A stretch of DNA of 64,000 bases from JAGRCP01 sp942490705 (lineage in GTDB: Bacteria > Chloroflexota > Anaerolineae > Caldilineales > Caldilineaceae): positions 682,001 through 746,000 of the forward strand of contig CALNXY010000012.1 of the NCBI GenBank assembly GCA_942490705.1, written 5' to 3'. Positions 9,569-18,393 of the stretch are shown here, piece after piece (positions within the stretch are counted from its first letter, which is position 1; each line of letters begins with the position of its first letter). Position numbers and translations under genes: made by a program. The notes beneath the pieces are model-generated. The model saw nothing but the letters and a program-made list of their open reading frames with translations. It was not told the origin of the DNA and did not search any database.

Positions 9569-9650
9569 TCTCACGCGTCTATTGCGGGCATTTATCGCAT
9601 AGCAAACTAAAAAAACAAGCTCCATCCAGTGATTGAAAGTTGTTGCGTTC

Positions 9651-10979
9651 ATGAATCCAGTACGAAAATTTCCCTATACCAGTCGTGCAGGGCGCCTGAT
9701 CGGTTCCCTTACGCTTGCCGTAATGGTGTTGGCTGCCTGCTCAATGCCTCAGTTTGGCGGTGAAGAGCGTGCCGCTGCAGAGTTCGAGGCGACCCCTTAC
9801 GTTGCCGGCGAGAGCGTGCGCAGCGCGGCGGCAGCAGGCTCAACGGAGTCTTCTAATGTCGAGCAACCGGCGTTAGAGGATCCTGCATCGGTGGCGACTG
9901 AGATGACAGCAACGCCCGCCGAAGGTGCTGCTGCCCCACCGCCAACGCCTGAGGCCGTCGCATTGGTCGCCGGTTCAGCGCCTTCGACATATACGGCTGA
10001 GGTTGTGGCCAAGAATCGCGTCAACGTCATGGCTGAGGTCTCCGGCATGGTGCTCAATCTCATCCCGGAGGTTGGGGATCGAGTCGCTGCGGGCGATTTG
10101 TTGGTCGAGGTGGATGGCTCGACGCTGGAAGCCCAGCGCGCCCAGGCTCTTGCCGGGCTGGAGGCCGCCCAGGCCCAGCTCGATCTGGTACTCGATCAGG
10201 TAGAGCCCGAAGCAGCTGATGTAGAGGCCGCGCAGGCAGCGGTCAACGCCGCGGCGGCAGCTTACACTCGTGCGCTTGAGGGCGCGACCGAAGAAGACCG
10301 CCGCGCGGCGCTGGCTCAACTCAAGCAGGCCGAAGCAGCAGTCACCGTCGCGCAGGCCGGCTATAACCGCGTCAAGGGCAATCCGCTGATTGCCGCCCTG
10401 CCGGAGAGCCTGCAACTTCAGCAGGCAACACTCGCTGTTGAGGCGGCCCAGGCGCAATATGACAAGGTGCTCAAGGGCTCAACCGCGGATGTGACGTCGG
10501 GCGCGTATGCGCAACTCGCCAACGCCCGGGCGCAACTCGAGCGCCTGGAGCGCGGTCCGGAAGACGCGCAGATTCGCGCGCTGGAGGCTCAGGTACAGCA
10601 AGCCGAGACCGCGCTCTATCTGAGCCAACTTCAGCTTGACAAGACGCGTATCGCCGCCCCGGTCGATGGCGTCGTTTCAAGCCTCAATGTGGCCGAGGGC
10701 GCCATGGTCGCACCCGGCGCACCGGTAATCGAGTTGCTTTCGCCGGAGAATGAAATTGTGGTTGCGGTTGAAGAATCCCGTCTGCGCGACGTGGCACTGG
10801 GCCTGCCGGTCACCATCCGCGTCGATGCCTATCCCGGTCGGACCTTTGACGGCCAGGTGATTCGCGTTGCGCCGGAGTTGAATGCCGCCACCCGTACAGT
10901 TGATGTAACGATCCAGCCGGTCGATGAGGAAAGCTTATTGGCCCCGGGTATGTTTGCTACCGTGGAAATCGGTCAGTAA
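9651..10979 (+). CDS. RND efflux periplasmic adaptor (membrane fusion) lipoprotein
   Basis: A HlyD/AcrA-type adaptor. From the ATG at 9651 the protein begins with a lipoprotein signal ending VLAAC (Cys 30); a TTG at 9633 is an upstream alternative. An acidic/Ala-rich linker follows (about 35-110), then the first half of the lipoyl-like barrel (NRVNVMAEVSGMV...VGDRVAAGDLLVEVDG), an Ala/Gln-rich alpha-hairpin coiled coil (about 155-330), the second half (TRIAAPVDGVVSSLNVAEGAMV), and a beta-barrel domain. It is followed 27 bases later by the RND transporter. Lipid anchoring fits a cell with a cytoplasmic membrane. It should couple substrate capture to the pump. Confidence 0.92.
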   Translation: MNPVRKFPYTSRAGRLIGSLTLAVMVLAACSMPQFGGEERAAAEFEATPYVAGESVRSAAAAGSTESSNVEQPALEDPASVATEMTATPAEGAAAPPPTPEAVALVAGSAPSTYTAEVVAKNRVNVMAEVSGMVLNLIPEVGDRVAAGDLLVEVDGSTLEAQRAQALAGLEAAQAQLDLVLDQVEPEAADVEAAQAAVNAAAAAYTRALEGATEEDRRAALAQLKQAEAAVTVAQAGYNRVKGNPLIAALPESLQLQQATLAVEAAQAQYDKVLKGSTADVTSGAYAQLANARAQLERLERGPEDAQIRALEAQVQQAETALYLSQLQLDKTRIAAPVDGVVSSLNVAEGAMVAPGAPVIELLSPENEIVVAVEESRLRDVALGLPVTIRVDAYPGRTFDGQVIRVAPELNAATRTVDVTIQPVDEESLLAPGMFATVEIGQ

Positions 10980-11006
10980 GACTTTTAGAGAAAAAGCGAG
11001 TTCTTT

Positions 11007-14000
11007 ATGAAAATTTGGGACATTGCCATCCGTCAGCCGGTCTTCATGAGCATGTTGCTCCTTGCCGGCGTGGTGCTTGGAACACTATCGTACCTCACCA
11101 TGCCGGTGACGCTCTTCCCTGATGTGGACTTCCCCGTCGTGGTCGTGACAACGGTCTACCCCGGCGCCGGTCCGGAAGAGATCGAGAGTCAGGTTACGGA
11201 CATCATTGAAGAGGAACTGAGCGCGATCGCTGGACTGGATGAAATCTCCTCCATCTCGGCCGAGAGCGTCAGTACAGTGATTCTGGCCTTCGATCTTGAT
11301 ACGCCGGCAATTCAAGCGGTGCAGGATGTGCGGGAAGAGGTTGGCATTCTGCGCAACCGCCTGCCTTCGGATGCAGAGGATCCGATTGTCCGGCGCTTCA
11401 ACCCGACCCAGGCCCCTATCATGCTCCTGGCCATTGCCGACAATACCGGTGAAACGCCGCCCGATATCTTGCGTGCGCAAGTGGAAGAGTTTGTCCAGAC
11501 GCCCCTTCTGCGCATCGACGGTGTCGCCGGCATCGATATCGAAGGCGGCGATGTGCGTGAGGTTCGGGTCGAGGTCAATAAGGATGCGATGGAAGCCCGT
11601 CGCGTCACCTCGGATGAGATCTTGCGCGCGCTTCAGTCGCGCAACGTCAACATTCCTGGCGGCACGGTCGTCGAGCAGGATACCCAACTGTTGGTCCGTA
11701 CACCAGGCGAATATGCAAGCGTCGACGAAATTGAGGGCACCGTCGTGCGTTACGGTGCGGCCCCCATCTATATTCGCGACGTTGCTACGGTGATCGATGA
11801 CTTTGAAGAACGGGATGTGATTTCGCGCCTCAACGGCGAAGAATCGATCGTTCTCAGCGTACGCGAAGCCAGCGACACCAATACGCTGGCCGTGTCCAAA
11901 GCGATCAAGGACGAACTGACCAAGATTGAGACCGCCAACCCGACTTGGGACATCGTGGTCGGCGGTGATCTGGCTGACCAGATTGAAGCCGCGGCCGATG
12001 GCGCGATTGAAGATCTGCTCTGGGCCTCGCTCTTGGCAAGTCTGGTCATTCTGCTCTTCTTCCGCAATATCCGCAGCACGCTGATCACCATCGCCGGCCT
12101 GCCCGTGATTATGATCACGACGCTCTTTTTCATGGATATGTTTGGCATTTCCCTGAATCAGATTTCCCTGCTGGCGTTGGCTCTGGTCGTTGGACTGGTC
12201 ATCGATGATGGGATCGTCGTGCGTGAGAATATCATGCGCTGGATCGAGCGCGGCTATACGCCGCGTGAAGCGGCCAGCAAGGGGACGCAAGAGGTGTTGC
12301 TGCCCGTGATCGCCACCTCGGCCACGATTTTGGCCGTCTTTCTGCCGGTCGCCTACGCAGAGGGGATTATTGGCCGCTTCTTCCGCGATTTCGGGCTCAC
12401 TGTCTCGATTGCCATCGTCGTCTCGACCTTCGAGGCGTTGACCATGGCTCCCATGTTGAGTGCCTATTTCTTCAAGCCGGCCAAGCATGTGGGCGAGATC
12501 AACGACGACATTGGTACCGAGGCAGAAGGTCGCAGCTTCTTGGATCGCGCCTATTCCATTTCATTGAACACAGCGATGGATCATAAGTGGCTTGTGGTAC
12601 TGGCAACGATTGGTGTCATCGCCGTCAGCTTCTATAGCGTTCGCTTCATCAACCAGGCCTTCTTGCCCGATATCGATCAGGGCCAGTTCACCGTGGGGAT
12701 GGAACTGCCGCCCGGCACGCCCCTTGCCGTGACAATCGATGAGGCGATTCAGGTCGAAGAGATTATTCGCAGTCATCCCGACATCGATGCTGTCTTTACC
12801 ACGATTGGCGCGACGAGTTCGCCCAATGTAGCCAATTTTGTGGTGCAGGTCGAAGGCGGAGCTGACGCTACGGTCTCCAGTCGCGAGATTATCGGTCAGC
12901 TTCGCGTGCCCCTGGAAGACGTACCGGGCATCAGTTTTCAGCTGGACGACAACGTGACGGGCGGTGATGCGTTCTTGGGCAATCGGGATATCATCCTCGA
13001 GGCCGTCGCCTATGGCGGCACCTACGAGGAACTGGGGCTAGCGGCCCAGGAAGTGGCGGCGCAACTGGCCCAGATTGAGGGGGCCACAGATATTTCGGTT
13101 AGCTACGAGGCGGGGCAACCCGAAATGCAGATCAACGTCGACCCCACCAAGGCGGCCAACTTCGGACTGAGCGCCGCTCAGGTCGGTTCGACCGTGCGCA
13201 CGCTCGTGAGCGGTCAGACCGCGTCCAGCTTCCGCGGTGAGGGAAACGAGGCTGACATCGTCATACGCCTGAATGAGGCAGAGCGCAACGACGTCGAAAG
13301 CGTGATGGACATCAAGGTGGCGTCGCCGACGGGGCAGTTCATTCCCCTGCGCAACGTGGCCGATGCCGGCTTCACCACTGGCCCGACCCAAATTACGCGG
13401 GTCGACCGGCAGCCATCGGTCTCGATTGGCGTCAACATCGTCGGGCGAGATCTGGCTGAAGCCCAGGCCGAGGTGAGCGCATTTCTGGCGACGCTGGATA
13501 TTCCCTCCAACGTCGTGATTGGCCTAGGCGGTGATGCTGAGATTCAGCAGGAATCTTTCCAAAATCTTTCCCTGGCGCTCTTGCTCTCGCTGATCTTCGT
13601 CTACATGGTGCTGGCCAGCCAGTTCGGTAGCTTCATTCAACCGTTGATCATCATGCTGGCCATGCCGCTCTCCGTCATCGGCGCGATCTTGGCGTTGGTC
13701 GTAACCGGTCGCCCCCTGGACTTGACGGCCTTCATCGGCTTCATCATGCTCATGGGTCTGGTGACCAAGAACTCGATTCTGCTCGTCGACTTCGCCAACA
13801 AAGAGCGAGCCAAGGGCAAGACGGCCGACGAAGCCATGCGCATCGCCGGTCCCGTGCGCCTGCGGCCCATCCTGATGACAGCCTTTTCGCTGATTTTGGC
13901 CATGGTGCCCGTTGTCTTGGGGCTGGGGGCTGCCGGCGAGTTCCGCTCGCCCATGGCGACCGCGATCATGGGCGGTATGCTGACCAGCACGCTGCTCACC

Positions 14001-14168
14001 TTGATGATCGTGCCGGTCGGGTATAGCATGGTAGTCGGTCGTCTTGACATCTGGTCTGCCAAGCGTCGGGCTGCAAAAGAAGCGAAAGAGGCCGCCGAGC
14101 GTGAAGCAGATGACCGCGACACGCGCGAGGAACCCAGCGGTGGCGAGCCGCTGCCGGCGGGAGATTGA
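11007..14168 (+). CDS. RND family multidrug efflux transporter (AcrB-like)
   Basis: 1053 residues, the usual size for a hydrophobe/amphiphile RND pump. TM1 begins at the N-terminus (QPVFMSMLLLAGVVLG). The first large extracytoplasmic loop is at about 35-335, TM helices 2-6 follow, then a second loop, then TM 8-12 near 855-1015. The proton-relay acid pair in TM4 is present as D400-D401 (GLVIDDGIVVREN), corresponding to the AcrB Asp pair. The C-terminus is a charged cytoplasmic tail rich in Glu/Arg. It is the last gene of the TetR-adaptor-pump unit. No outer membrane channel gene is linked. Substrates are unknown. Confidence 0.95.
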   Translation: MKIWDIAIRQPVFMSMLLLAGVVLGTLSYLTMPVTLFPDVDFPVVVVTTVYPGAGPEEIESQVTDIIEEELSAIAGLDEISSISAESVSTVILAFDLDTPAIQAVQDVREEVGILRNRLPSDAEDPIVRRFNPTQAPIMLLAIADNTGETPPDILRAQVEEFVQTPLLRIDGVAGIDIEGGDVREVRVEVNKDAMEARRVTSDEILRALQSRNVNIPGGTVVEQDTQLLVRTPGEYASVDEIEGTVVRYGAAPIYIRDVATVIDDFEERDVISRLNGEESIVLSVREASDTNTLAVSKAIKDELTKIETANPTWDIVVGGDLADQIEAAADGAIEDLLWASLLASLVILLFFRNIRSTLITIAGLPVIMITTLFFMDMFGISLNQISLLALALVVGLVIDDGIVVRENIMRWIERGYTPREAASKGTQEVLLPVIATSATILAVFLPVAYAEGIIGRFFRDFGLTVSIAIVVSTFEALTMAPMLSAYFFKPAKHVGEINDDIGTEAEGRSFLDRAYSISLNTAMDHKWLVVLATIGVIAVSFYSVRFINQAFLPDIDQGQFTVGMELPPGTPLAVTIDEAIQVEEIIRSHPDIDAVFTTIGATSSPNVANFVVQVEGGADATVSSREIIGQLRVPLEDVPGISFQLDDNVTGGDAFLGNRDIILEAVAYGGTYEELGLAAQEVAAQLAQIEGATDISVSYEAGQPEMQINVDPTKAANFGLSAAQVGSTVRTLVSGQTASSFRGEGNEADIVIRLNEAERNDVESVMDIKVASPTGQFIPLRNVADAGFTTGPTQITRVDRQPSVSIGVNIVGRDLAEAQAEVSAFLATLDIPSNVVIGLGGDAEIQQESFQNLSLALLLSLIFVYMVLASQFGSFIQPLIIMLAMPLSVIGAILALVVTGRPLDLTAFIGFIMLMGLVTKNSILLVDFANKERAKGKTADEAMRIAGPVRLRPILMTAFSLILAMVPVVLGLGAAGEFRSPMATAIMGGMLTSTLLTLMIVPVGYSMVVGRLDIWSAKRRAAKEAKEAAEREADDRDTREEPSGGEPLPAGD

Positions 14169-14267
14169 GAAGCGCGGAGCGGGAAATGCGGAACGCGGAA
14201 TAGGTTCCGTGTAGTGCAGGGGCGGCTGTATTATGCCCTCTCGTCGATCGAAGTTTGCAGATGGCAG

Positions 14268-14789
14268 ATGATGACTATGCAACCAGTGCCAGATTTTTCC
14301 TTTAATGCCGTTCGTTCGGATCGGTTGGTGACGCCGGAGACGCTGCGCGGTATGCCGGCGCTGCTCCTCTTTCACAATCACGTGACCGCCAGCGCGGCGC
14401 AGGAGGTGCAAGAGGCCGTTCGCTATGAATACCAGGCGCCCGACCTGCCCTTTCTGGCCAGCGTGGTGGATCTGTCAGGCGTGCCCCGCTTCATGCGTCC
14501 GCTTGCTTCAGCGGCCATGGGCAACGGGTATGGGCAGGCTGAAAAGATGCTGCCCCCGACCTTAAGCCCCGTGGACTATGTGGTTATTTTGCCTGACTGG
14601 AGCGGCAGCGTGACGCGTAGCTTTGGCATCGACAATGTTGGCGAGGCGCCGGCCCTGATCTTTATCGACGCGGCAGGCGTGGTTCGAGACCGCTATCAGG
14701 GTACCGCGCCGGGAGAAGCCGCCCAGCGAATCCTGGCCGAGCACGGCATCGAACCGGGCACTGTTGCCGGTTTCCCGGAAAGAGAGTGA
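14268..14789 (+). CDS. thioredoxin-fold-like protein lacking redox cysteines
   Basis: About 173 residues from the ATG at 14268 (ATGs at 14271 and 14277 are equally possible; no clear ribosome site). The order of strands and the phrase APALIFIDAAGVVRDRYQG resemble the C-terminal half of AhpC/TSA or thioredoxin-like proteins, and PVPDFSFNAVRSDRLVTPETLRGMPALLLF looks like the redoxin start. The CxxC or peroxidatic Cys is absent from the expected place, so it is probably not a thiol oxidoreductase. It ends 7 bases before the M42 peptidase start, so the two are likely co-transcribed. The family is tentative. Confidence 0.6.
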   Translation: MMTMQPVPDFSFNAVRSDRLVTPETLRGMPALLLFHNHVTASAAQEVQEAVRYEYQAPDLPFLASVVDLSGVPRFMRPLASAAMGNGYGQAEKMLPPTLSPVDYVVILPDWSGSVTRSFGIDNVGEAPALIFIDAAGVVRDRYQGTAPGEAAQRILAEHGIEPGTVAGFPERE

Positions 14790-14796
14790 ACGGCTC

Positions 14797-15849
14797 ATGG
14801 ACCAAGCTCATCCTGCCCTGACCATCCTCGATCGCCTGCTGGATGCGTCATCGGTTTCCGGCAATGAGGGCGCCGTGGCAACCATCGTGCGTGCGTTACT
14901 TGAGGAGCGGCAGATCGTCCATGAGACGGACGCCGCCGGCAATGTGCTCGTGCGACTGGCCGGTCAGAATCCTGATGCGCCGCTCGTCTGCCTGGCCGCG
15001 CACATGGACGAAATCGGCATGACGGTTAGCCGGATCGACGCCGACGGCGGCCTGCGGGTCAAGCGCTCGGGCGGACTCTACCCGTACAAGCTGGGCGAAG
15101 GTCCTGTGGAGATCGTTGGGGATCACGAAACGCTGCTTGGCGTGGTGAGCATGGGGTCAACCCACACCGCGGACGCAGCCCAGCGTGCCGTCATATGGGA
15201 TGACGTGCGCGTGATTACCGGTCATACGCCGGCGCAACTGGCCGCGGCCGGCGTCCGCCCCGGCACGACCGTGGCCCCGTGGCGGGTCATGCGCGGCCCG
15301 CTCCTCTTTGGTGATCCGACCGATCCCCTGGCCGCAGCGTGGACCTTTGATGACCGCGCCGGCGTGATGACGCTGCTGCGTTTGCTGGAGACCGGGCAGC
15401 AGCAAGACATCATGCCCCATCAGCCGACGCTGATTGCATTTACCGTGGGCGAGGAAGTAGGCGGTTTGGGCGCTAAATCACTTTGCCTGCGCGAGCGACC
15501 GGAGATCTTCATTGCCGTGGACGGTTCGCCCATCCCGCCGGAGGTAGACGTGCAGATCGATGGCCGGCCCTGCATGTGGACGCGTGACCGCCTGGCTCCG
15601 TACGATGCGCAACTCGTGCGTGACTTTGGCGCATTGGCCGCAGCAGCGGGGACCTCGCTCCAATATGCGGCCTACGATAGCGCGGCTTCGGATGCCAGCA
15701 TGGTCCATCATGCCGGCCTAGCACCGCGCATCGCCTGTATCGGTCACGTACGCGAGAACAGCCACGGCTACGAAGTCGCTCGCCTCAGCGTCTTCGACAA
15801 CGTGCTGGCGGTACTCCTCAAATTTCTCACTGAGTGGAAAAACGGGTAG
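14797..15849 (+). CDS. M42 family metallo-aminopeptidase
   Basis: About 350 residues from the ATG at 14797 (an in-frame ATG at 14764 overlaps the previous gene and is less likely). M42 enzymes are cobalt/zinc aminopeptidases, often large tetrahedral complexes. Metal and catalytic motifs are visible: AAHMDEIGM (first His-Asp), FDDRAGVM (bridging Asp), TVGEEVGGLGA (catalytic Glu pair), IAVDGSP (Asp), and a C-terminal HVRENSHGYE. It should release N-terminal residues from peptides in the cytoplasm, in keeping with the amino-acid uptake and transaminase genes in the window. A GC-rich hairpin follows. Confidence 0.92.
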   Translation: MDQAHPALTILDRLLDASSVSGNEGAVATIVRALLEERQIVHETDAAGNVLVRLAGQNPDAPLVCLAAHMDEIGMTVSRIDADGGLRVKRSGGLYPYKLGEGPVEIVGDHETLLGVVSMGSTHTADAAQRAVIWDDVRVITGHTPAQLAAAGVRPGTTVAPWRVMRGPLLFGDPTDPLAAAWTFDDRAGVMTLLRLLETGQQQDIMPHQPTLIAFTVGEEVGGLGAKSLCLRERPEIFIAVDGSPIPPEVDVQIDGRPCMWTRDRLAPYDAQLVRDFGALAAAAGTSLQYAAYDSAASDASMVHHAGLAPRIACIGHVRENSHGYEVARLSVFDNVLAVLLKFLTEWKNG

Positions 15850-15867
15850 CTCAACCTCTGCGGCGCC

Positions 15868-15900
15868 GGCGTTGCGCGCAGTGAACGTCTGCGCAACGCC
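15868..15900. terminator. convergent hairpin
   Basis: Perfect 10-bp inverted repeat (15868-15877 with 15891-15900) between the convergent M42 peptidase and zinc dehydrogenase genes. No T-tract is visible. Confidence 0.5.
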
Positions 15901-15909
15901 CCGACCTGA

Positions 15910-16953
15910 TCAGCGACTGAAGTCGTTAATCACCGTCACGCCCGGGCTGGGGAAATCCCCCATGCGCTGGAGGAACGCCGTGCCCTCGGAAAGGGTGACC
16001 GTGCGGTGAATGAGCCTTTGCGGCTCTAGCGCGCCGGCTTCGATCATGGCCAGCACGGCGGGATAGCGATGGGCCTGCATGCCGTGGCTGCCGACGATTT
16101 CCAGTTCGTTGGCAATCACAGGCCCCATGGGGATGGGCGGCGTTGCGTCTGGGCCGGCCATGAGTCCCACCTGGACGTGGCGCCCTCGCTTGGCCAGGCT
16201 CCCGATCGAGTTGACGCAGGTTGTCGTGCTGCCCAGGGCATCTAGTGAGAGGTGCGCGCCGCCGCCCGTTACGTCGCGGACGGCCGCGGCCACATCGGCG
16301 TCCGCACCGTTCACGGTCGCAACAGCGCCCATTTGTCGGGCCAGCTCCAGCGCAGCATCGCTGATGTCGACGGCCACAACCCGCGCGCCGCACGCCGCGG
16401 CAATCATGACGGCCGAAAGCCCCACGCCGCCGCAGCCGTGGACGGCCACCCACTCGCCGCCCTGCACCCGCCCTTGATCCACTACGGCGCGGAAAGACGT
16501 GATGAAGCGACAACCCAAACTCGCCGCAGTGACAAAGTCGATCTCGTCGGGAAGCCGCACCAGATTTACGTCGGCATAGTGGATCTCCACAAATTCGGCA
16601 AACGCGCCCCAATGGGTGAAGCCGGGCTGAAACTGGTAATCACAGACTTGGTGATTGCCCGACAGGCACTCCGCACAGCGGCCGCAGCCGCTCACAAAGG
16701 GCACCGTCACCCGATCACCAACGTGCCAACGTTGCACGTCCCGGCCGACCTCGGCCACGATGCCGGCCAGCTCATGACCAGGCACGTGGGGCAAGGCAAT
16801 GTCGGGATCGTGGCCCTGCCAGCCATGCCAGTCGCTGCGGCAGATGCCGTTGGCCATGACCTGCACCACAACGGCATCTGCACCCAGCGTCGGATCAGGT
16901 ACGTTTTGGACGTCAATTGGACCGGCGAATTCGATGTAAAGCGCAGCTTTCAT
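15910..16953 (-). CDS. zinc-dependent alcohol dehydrogenase (MDR family)
   Basis: 347 residues. The N-terminal GroES-like domain holds the catalytic zinc site (GICRSDWHGW and PGHELAGIV) and the structural zinc loop with four cysteines (GCGRCAEC then VC). The Rossmann domain at about 160-300 has VHGCGGVGLSAV for NAD(P) binding, and the acidic residue after the second strand (VVAVDIS) suggests NAD. The substrate cannot be told. It is convergent with the M42 peptidase, and on the same strand as, but about 110 bases downstream of, the dodecin gene. Confidence 0.92.
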   Translation of the reverse strand: MKAALYIEFAGPIDVQNVPDPTLGADAVVVQVMANGICRSDWHGWQGHDPDIALPHVPGHELAGIVAEVGRDVQRWHVGDRVTVPFVSGCGRCAECLSGNHQVCDYQFQPGFTHWGAFAEFVEIHYADVNLVRLPDEIDFVTAASLGCRFITSFRAVVDQGRVQGGEWVAVHGCGGVGLSAVMIAAACGARVVAVDISDAALELARQMGAVATVNGADADVAAAVRDVTGGGAHLSLDALGSTTTCVNSIGSLAKRGRHVQVGLMAGPDATPPIPMGPVIANELEIVGSHGMQAHRYPAVLAMIEAGALEPQRLIHRTVTLSEGTAFLQRMGDFPSPGVTVINDFSR

Positions 16954-17064
16954 GGCGTTCTTGTCGTGGTAATCTGAAACTGCAACGGTTCACGTCCCGA
17001 TCAGTTGGAGCGCGGATTCTCACCCGTGCAATCCAAAATCCGCAATCGCCAATCCACACCCGTA

Positions 17065-17271
17065 TCAATCAAGCGTAAAGCCAATCTTTACCGTTACCTG
17101 CCAGTGGGCGATTTTGCCTTCGTGAAGCTGACCGCGGGTCTCGACGACTTCGAACCAGCGCATATTGTGGACCGATTCGGCTGCCTTAGCGATGGCATTT
17201 TCGACGGCTTCCTGGGGACCGTTGGGGGAAGAACCAACGATTTCGATCTTCTTGTAAACATGGTCTGCCAT
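17065..17271 (-). CDS. dodecin, flavin-binding protein
   Basis: 68 residues from the ATG at 17271, which has AGGAG at a good distance; the longer frame to 17373 is not needed. Dodecins form hollow dodecamers that store flavins (riboflavin/FMN/FAD) or CoA. The sequence matches the fold, beta strand-helix-two strands: HVYKKIEIVGSSPNG, the helix EAVENAIAKAAESV, then MRWFEVVETRG and WQVTVKIGFTLD. The flavin-stacking Trp (W39) and a Gln in the last strand (Q58) are present. A strong promoter lies just upstream. Confidence 0.95.
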   Translation of the reverse strand: MADHVYKKIEIVGSSPNGPQEAVENAIAKAAESVHNMRWFEVVETRGQLHEGKIAHWQVTVKIGFTLD

Positions 17272-17316
17272 TGGGTATCTCCTTGGATGAATTGTAACTT
17301 GAAGACCTACGCCACC

Positions 17317-17345
17317 AGTATAGCATCGCGACCGAAGCGCGCCAA
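17317..17345 (-). promoter_or_regulatory. dodecin promoter
   Basis: Read on the minus strand: TTGGCG, 17 bases, TATACT, the latter preceded by TGC (extended -10). It sits about 45 bases before the dodecin ATG. The rest of 17272-17585, between divergent dodecin and SDR genes, shows only a possible TTACAAT at 17526-17532 for the SDR side. Confidence 0.75.
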
Positions 17346-17585
17346 CCGCTTGCCAAATCCCCCGTGGCGCCACATCTCGACCTGACGACGACAGACCGCG
17401 GAACAGTTAGGAGTATCCTGATCCGCCAGACCAGCGTTGATCCGCTGCCCATCTTTGCGTTATTGGAATTCTCCTGCTGTGTGGAACCCTGCACTGATGC
17501 GCTTTGTTGGGCGCTCCAAGTGGGCTTACAATGGCAATGCACAGCGCAAGAAGCCCAAACCTTTTCAGACGAGGGAGTACGAACG

Positions 17586-18335
17586 ATGGATCTTATCGAC
17601 AAGGTCGCAGTCGTGACCGGCGGTGCGTCGGGCATGGGCGCTGCAACCGCACGCGAGTTGGCCGGACGCGGCGCAACGGTTGTCATCGTCGACCGCAATG
17701 CTGCCGGCGGGAAGGAGACCGCTGCCGCGATCAATGCCCCATCACCCATCATTGGCGATGTGAGCCAGTCCGCCTTTTGCGATCAGGTAGTCGATCAGGT
17801 GCTCCGTGAACAGGGACAGCTCGATATTCTGATCAATGCCGCCGGCATTATCAAGCGCACGGACGTCATCGAGACAAGCGATGAGGCGTGGCGCCAGATC
17901 TTTGGCGTCAACGTGGACGGCATCTTTTTTCTATGCCGGGCCGCTTTGCCCCACATGCGTGCACGCCAAAGCGGGGTAATTATCAATTTTGGCTCCATTT
18001 GGGGCGATATCGGGTCGCCGGGCGTCGCGGCCTATTGCGCAACCAAGGGCGCGGTTCACAATTTGACGCGCGCTATGGCCCTCGATCACGCGCGGGACGG
18101 CATCCGCATTCTGGCCGTCTGTCCCGGCGAGGTCGATACGCCCATGCTCTCCTCCGAGCGCACGGCGCCGCCGACGCGCGAGTTTCTGGATCAACTCGCC
18201 GAAAGCACCATTCCTGTCGGACGACTGGCCCAGCCCGAAGAGATTGCGCGCGTTGTTGCGTTTCTCGCTTCCGACGCTGCCTCCTACATGACGGGATCGC
18301 TGGTGACGGTCGACGGCGGCTTCACCGCGCGTTGA
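17586..18335 (+). CDS. short-chain dehydrogenase/reductase
   Basis: 250 residues from the ATG at 17586, preceded by GAGGGAG. Classical SDR: cofactor loop TGGASGMG at 11-18, NAAG at 84-87, catalytic Ser137, Tyr150 and Lys154 (AAYCATKGA). An Asp after the second strand (VIVDRN) favours NAD. The C-terminus MTGSLVTVDGGF is typical of this class. It reduces or oxidises a carbonyl/alcohol of unknown identity. Followed at 58 bases by an aldo/keto reductase and then a zinc dehydrogenase on the same strand, probably one catabolic unit. Confidence 0.93.
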   Translation: MDLIDKVAVVTGGASGMGAATARELAGRGATVVIVDRNAAGGKETAAAINAPSPIIGDVSQSAFCDQVVDQVLREQGQLDILINAAGIIKRTDVIETSDEAWRQIFGVNVDGIFFLCRAALPHMRARQSGVIINFGSIWGDIGSPGVAAYCATKGAVHNLTRAMALDHARDGIRILAVCPGEVDTPMLSSERTAPPTREFLDQLAESTIPVGRLAQPEEIARVVAFLASDAASYMTGSLVTVDGGFTAR

Positions 18336-18393
18336 CAATTGGCCAAATCAAGATTCCAGCCACGACGCCAGAGCCACACAGAAGGAGAGAAAG

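Noticed and set aside
11085..12488. 467-codon minus-strand frame
   Set aside because: Lies wholly opposite the RND pump gene; rich in His/Asp/Gln as expected of an antisense shadow.
14169..14213. Short repeats GCGGAGCGG / GCGGAACGCGGAAT
   Set aside because: Too short and irregular to call an element; noted only as low-complexity spacer.
13524..14411. 295-codon minus-strand frame
   Set aside because: Shadow of the RND pump C-terminus and the next gene start; no family features.
16252..16977. 241-codon plus-strand frame over the zinc dehydrogenase
   Set aside because: Antisense shadow; the minus-strand gene has full catalytic motifs.
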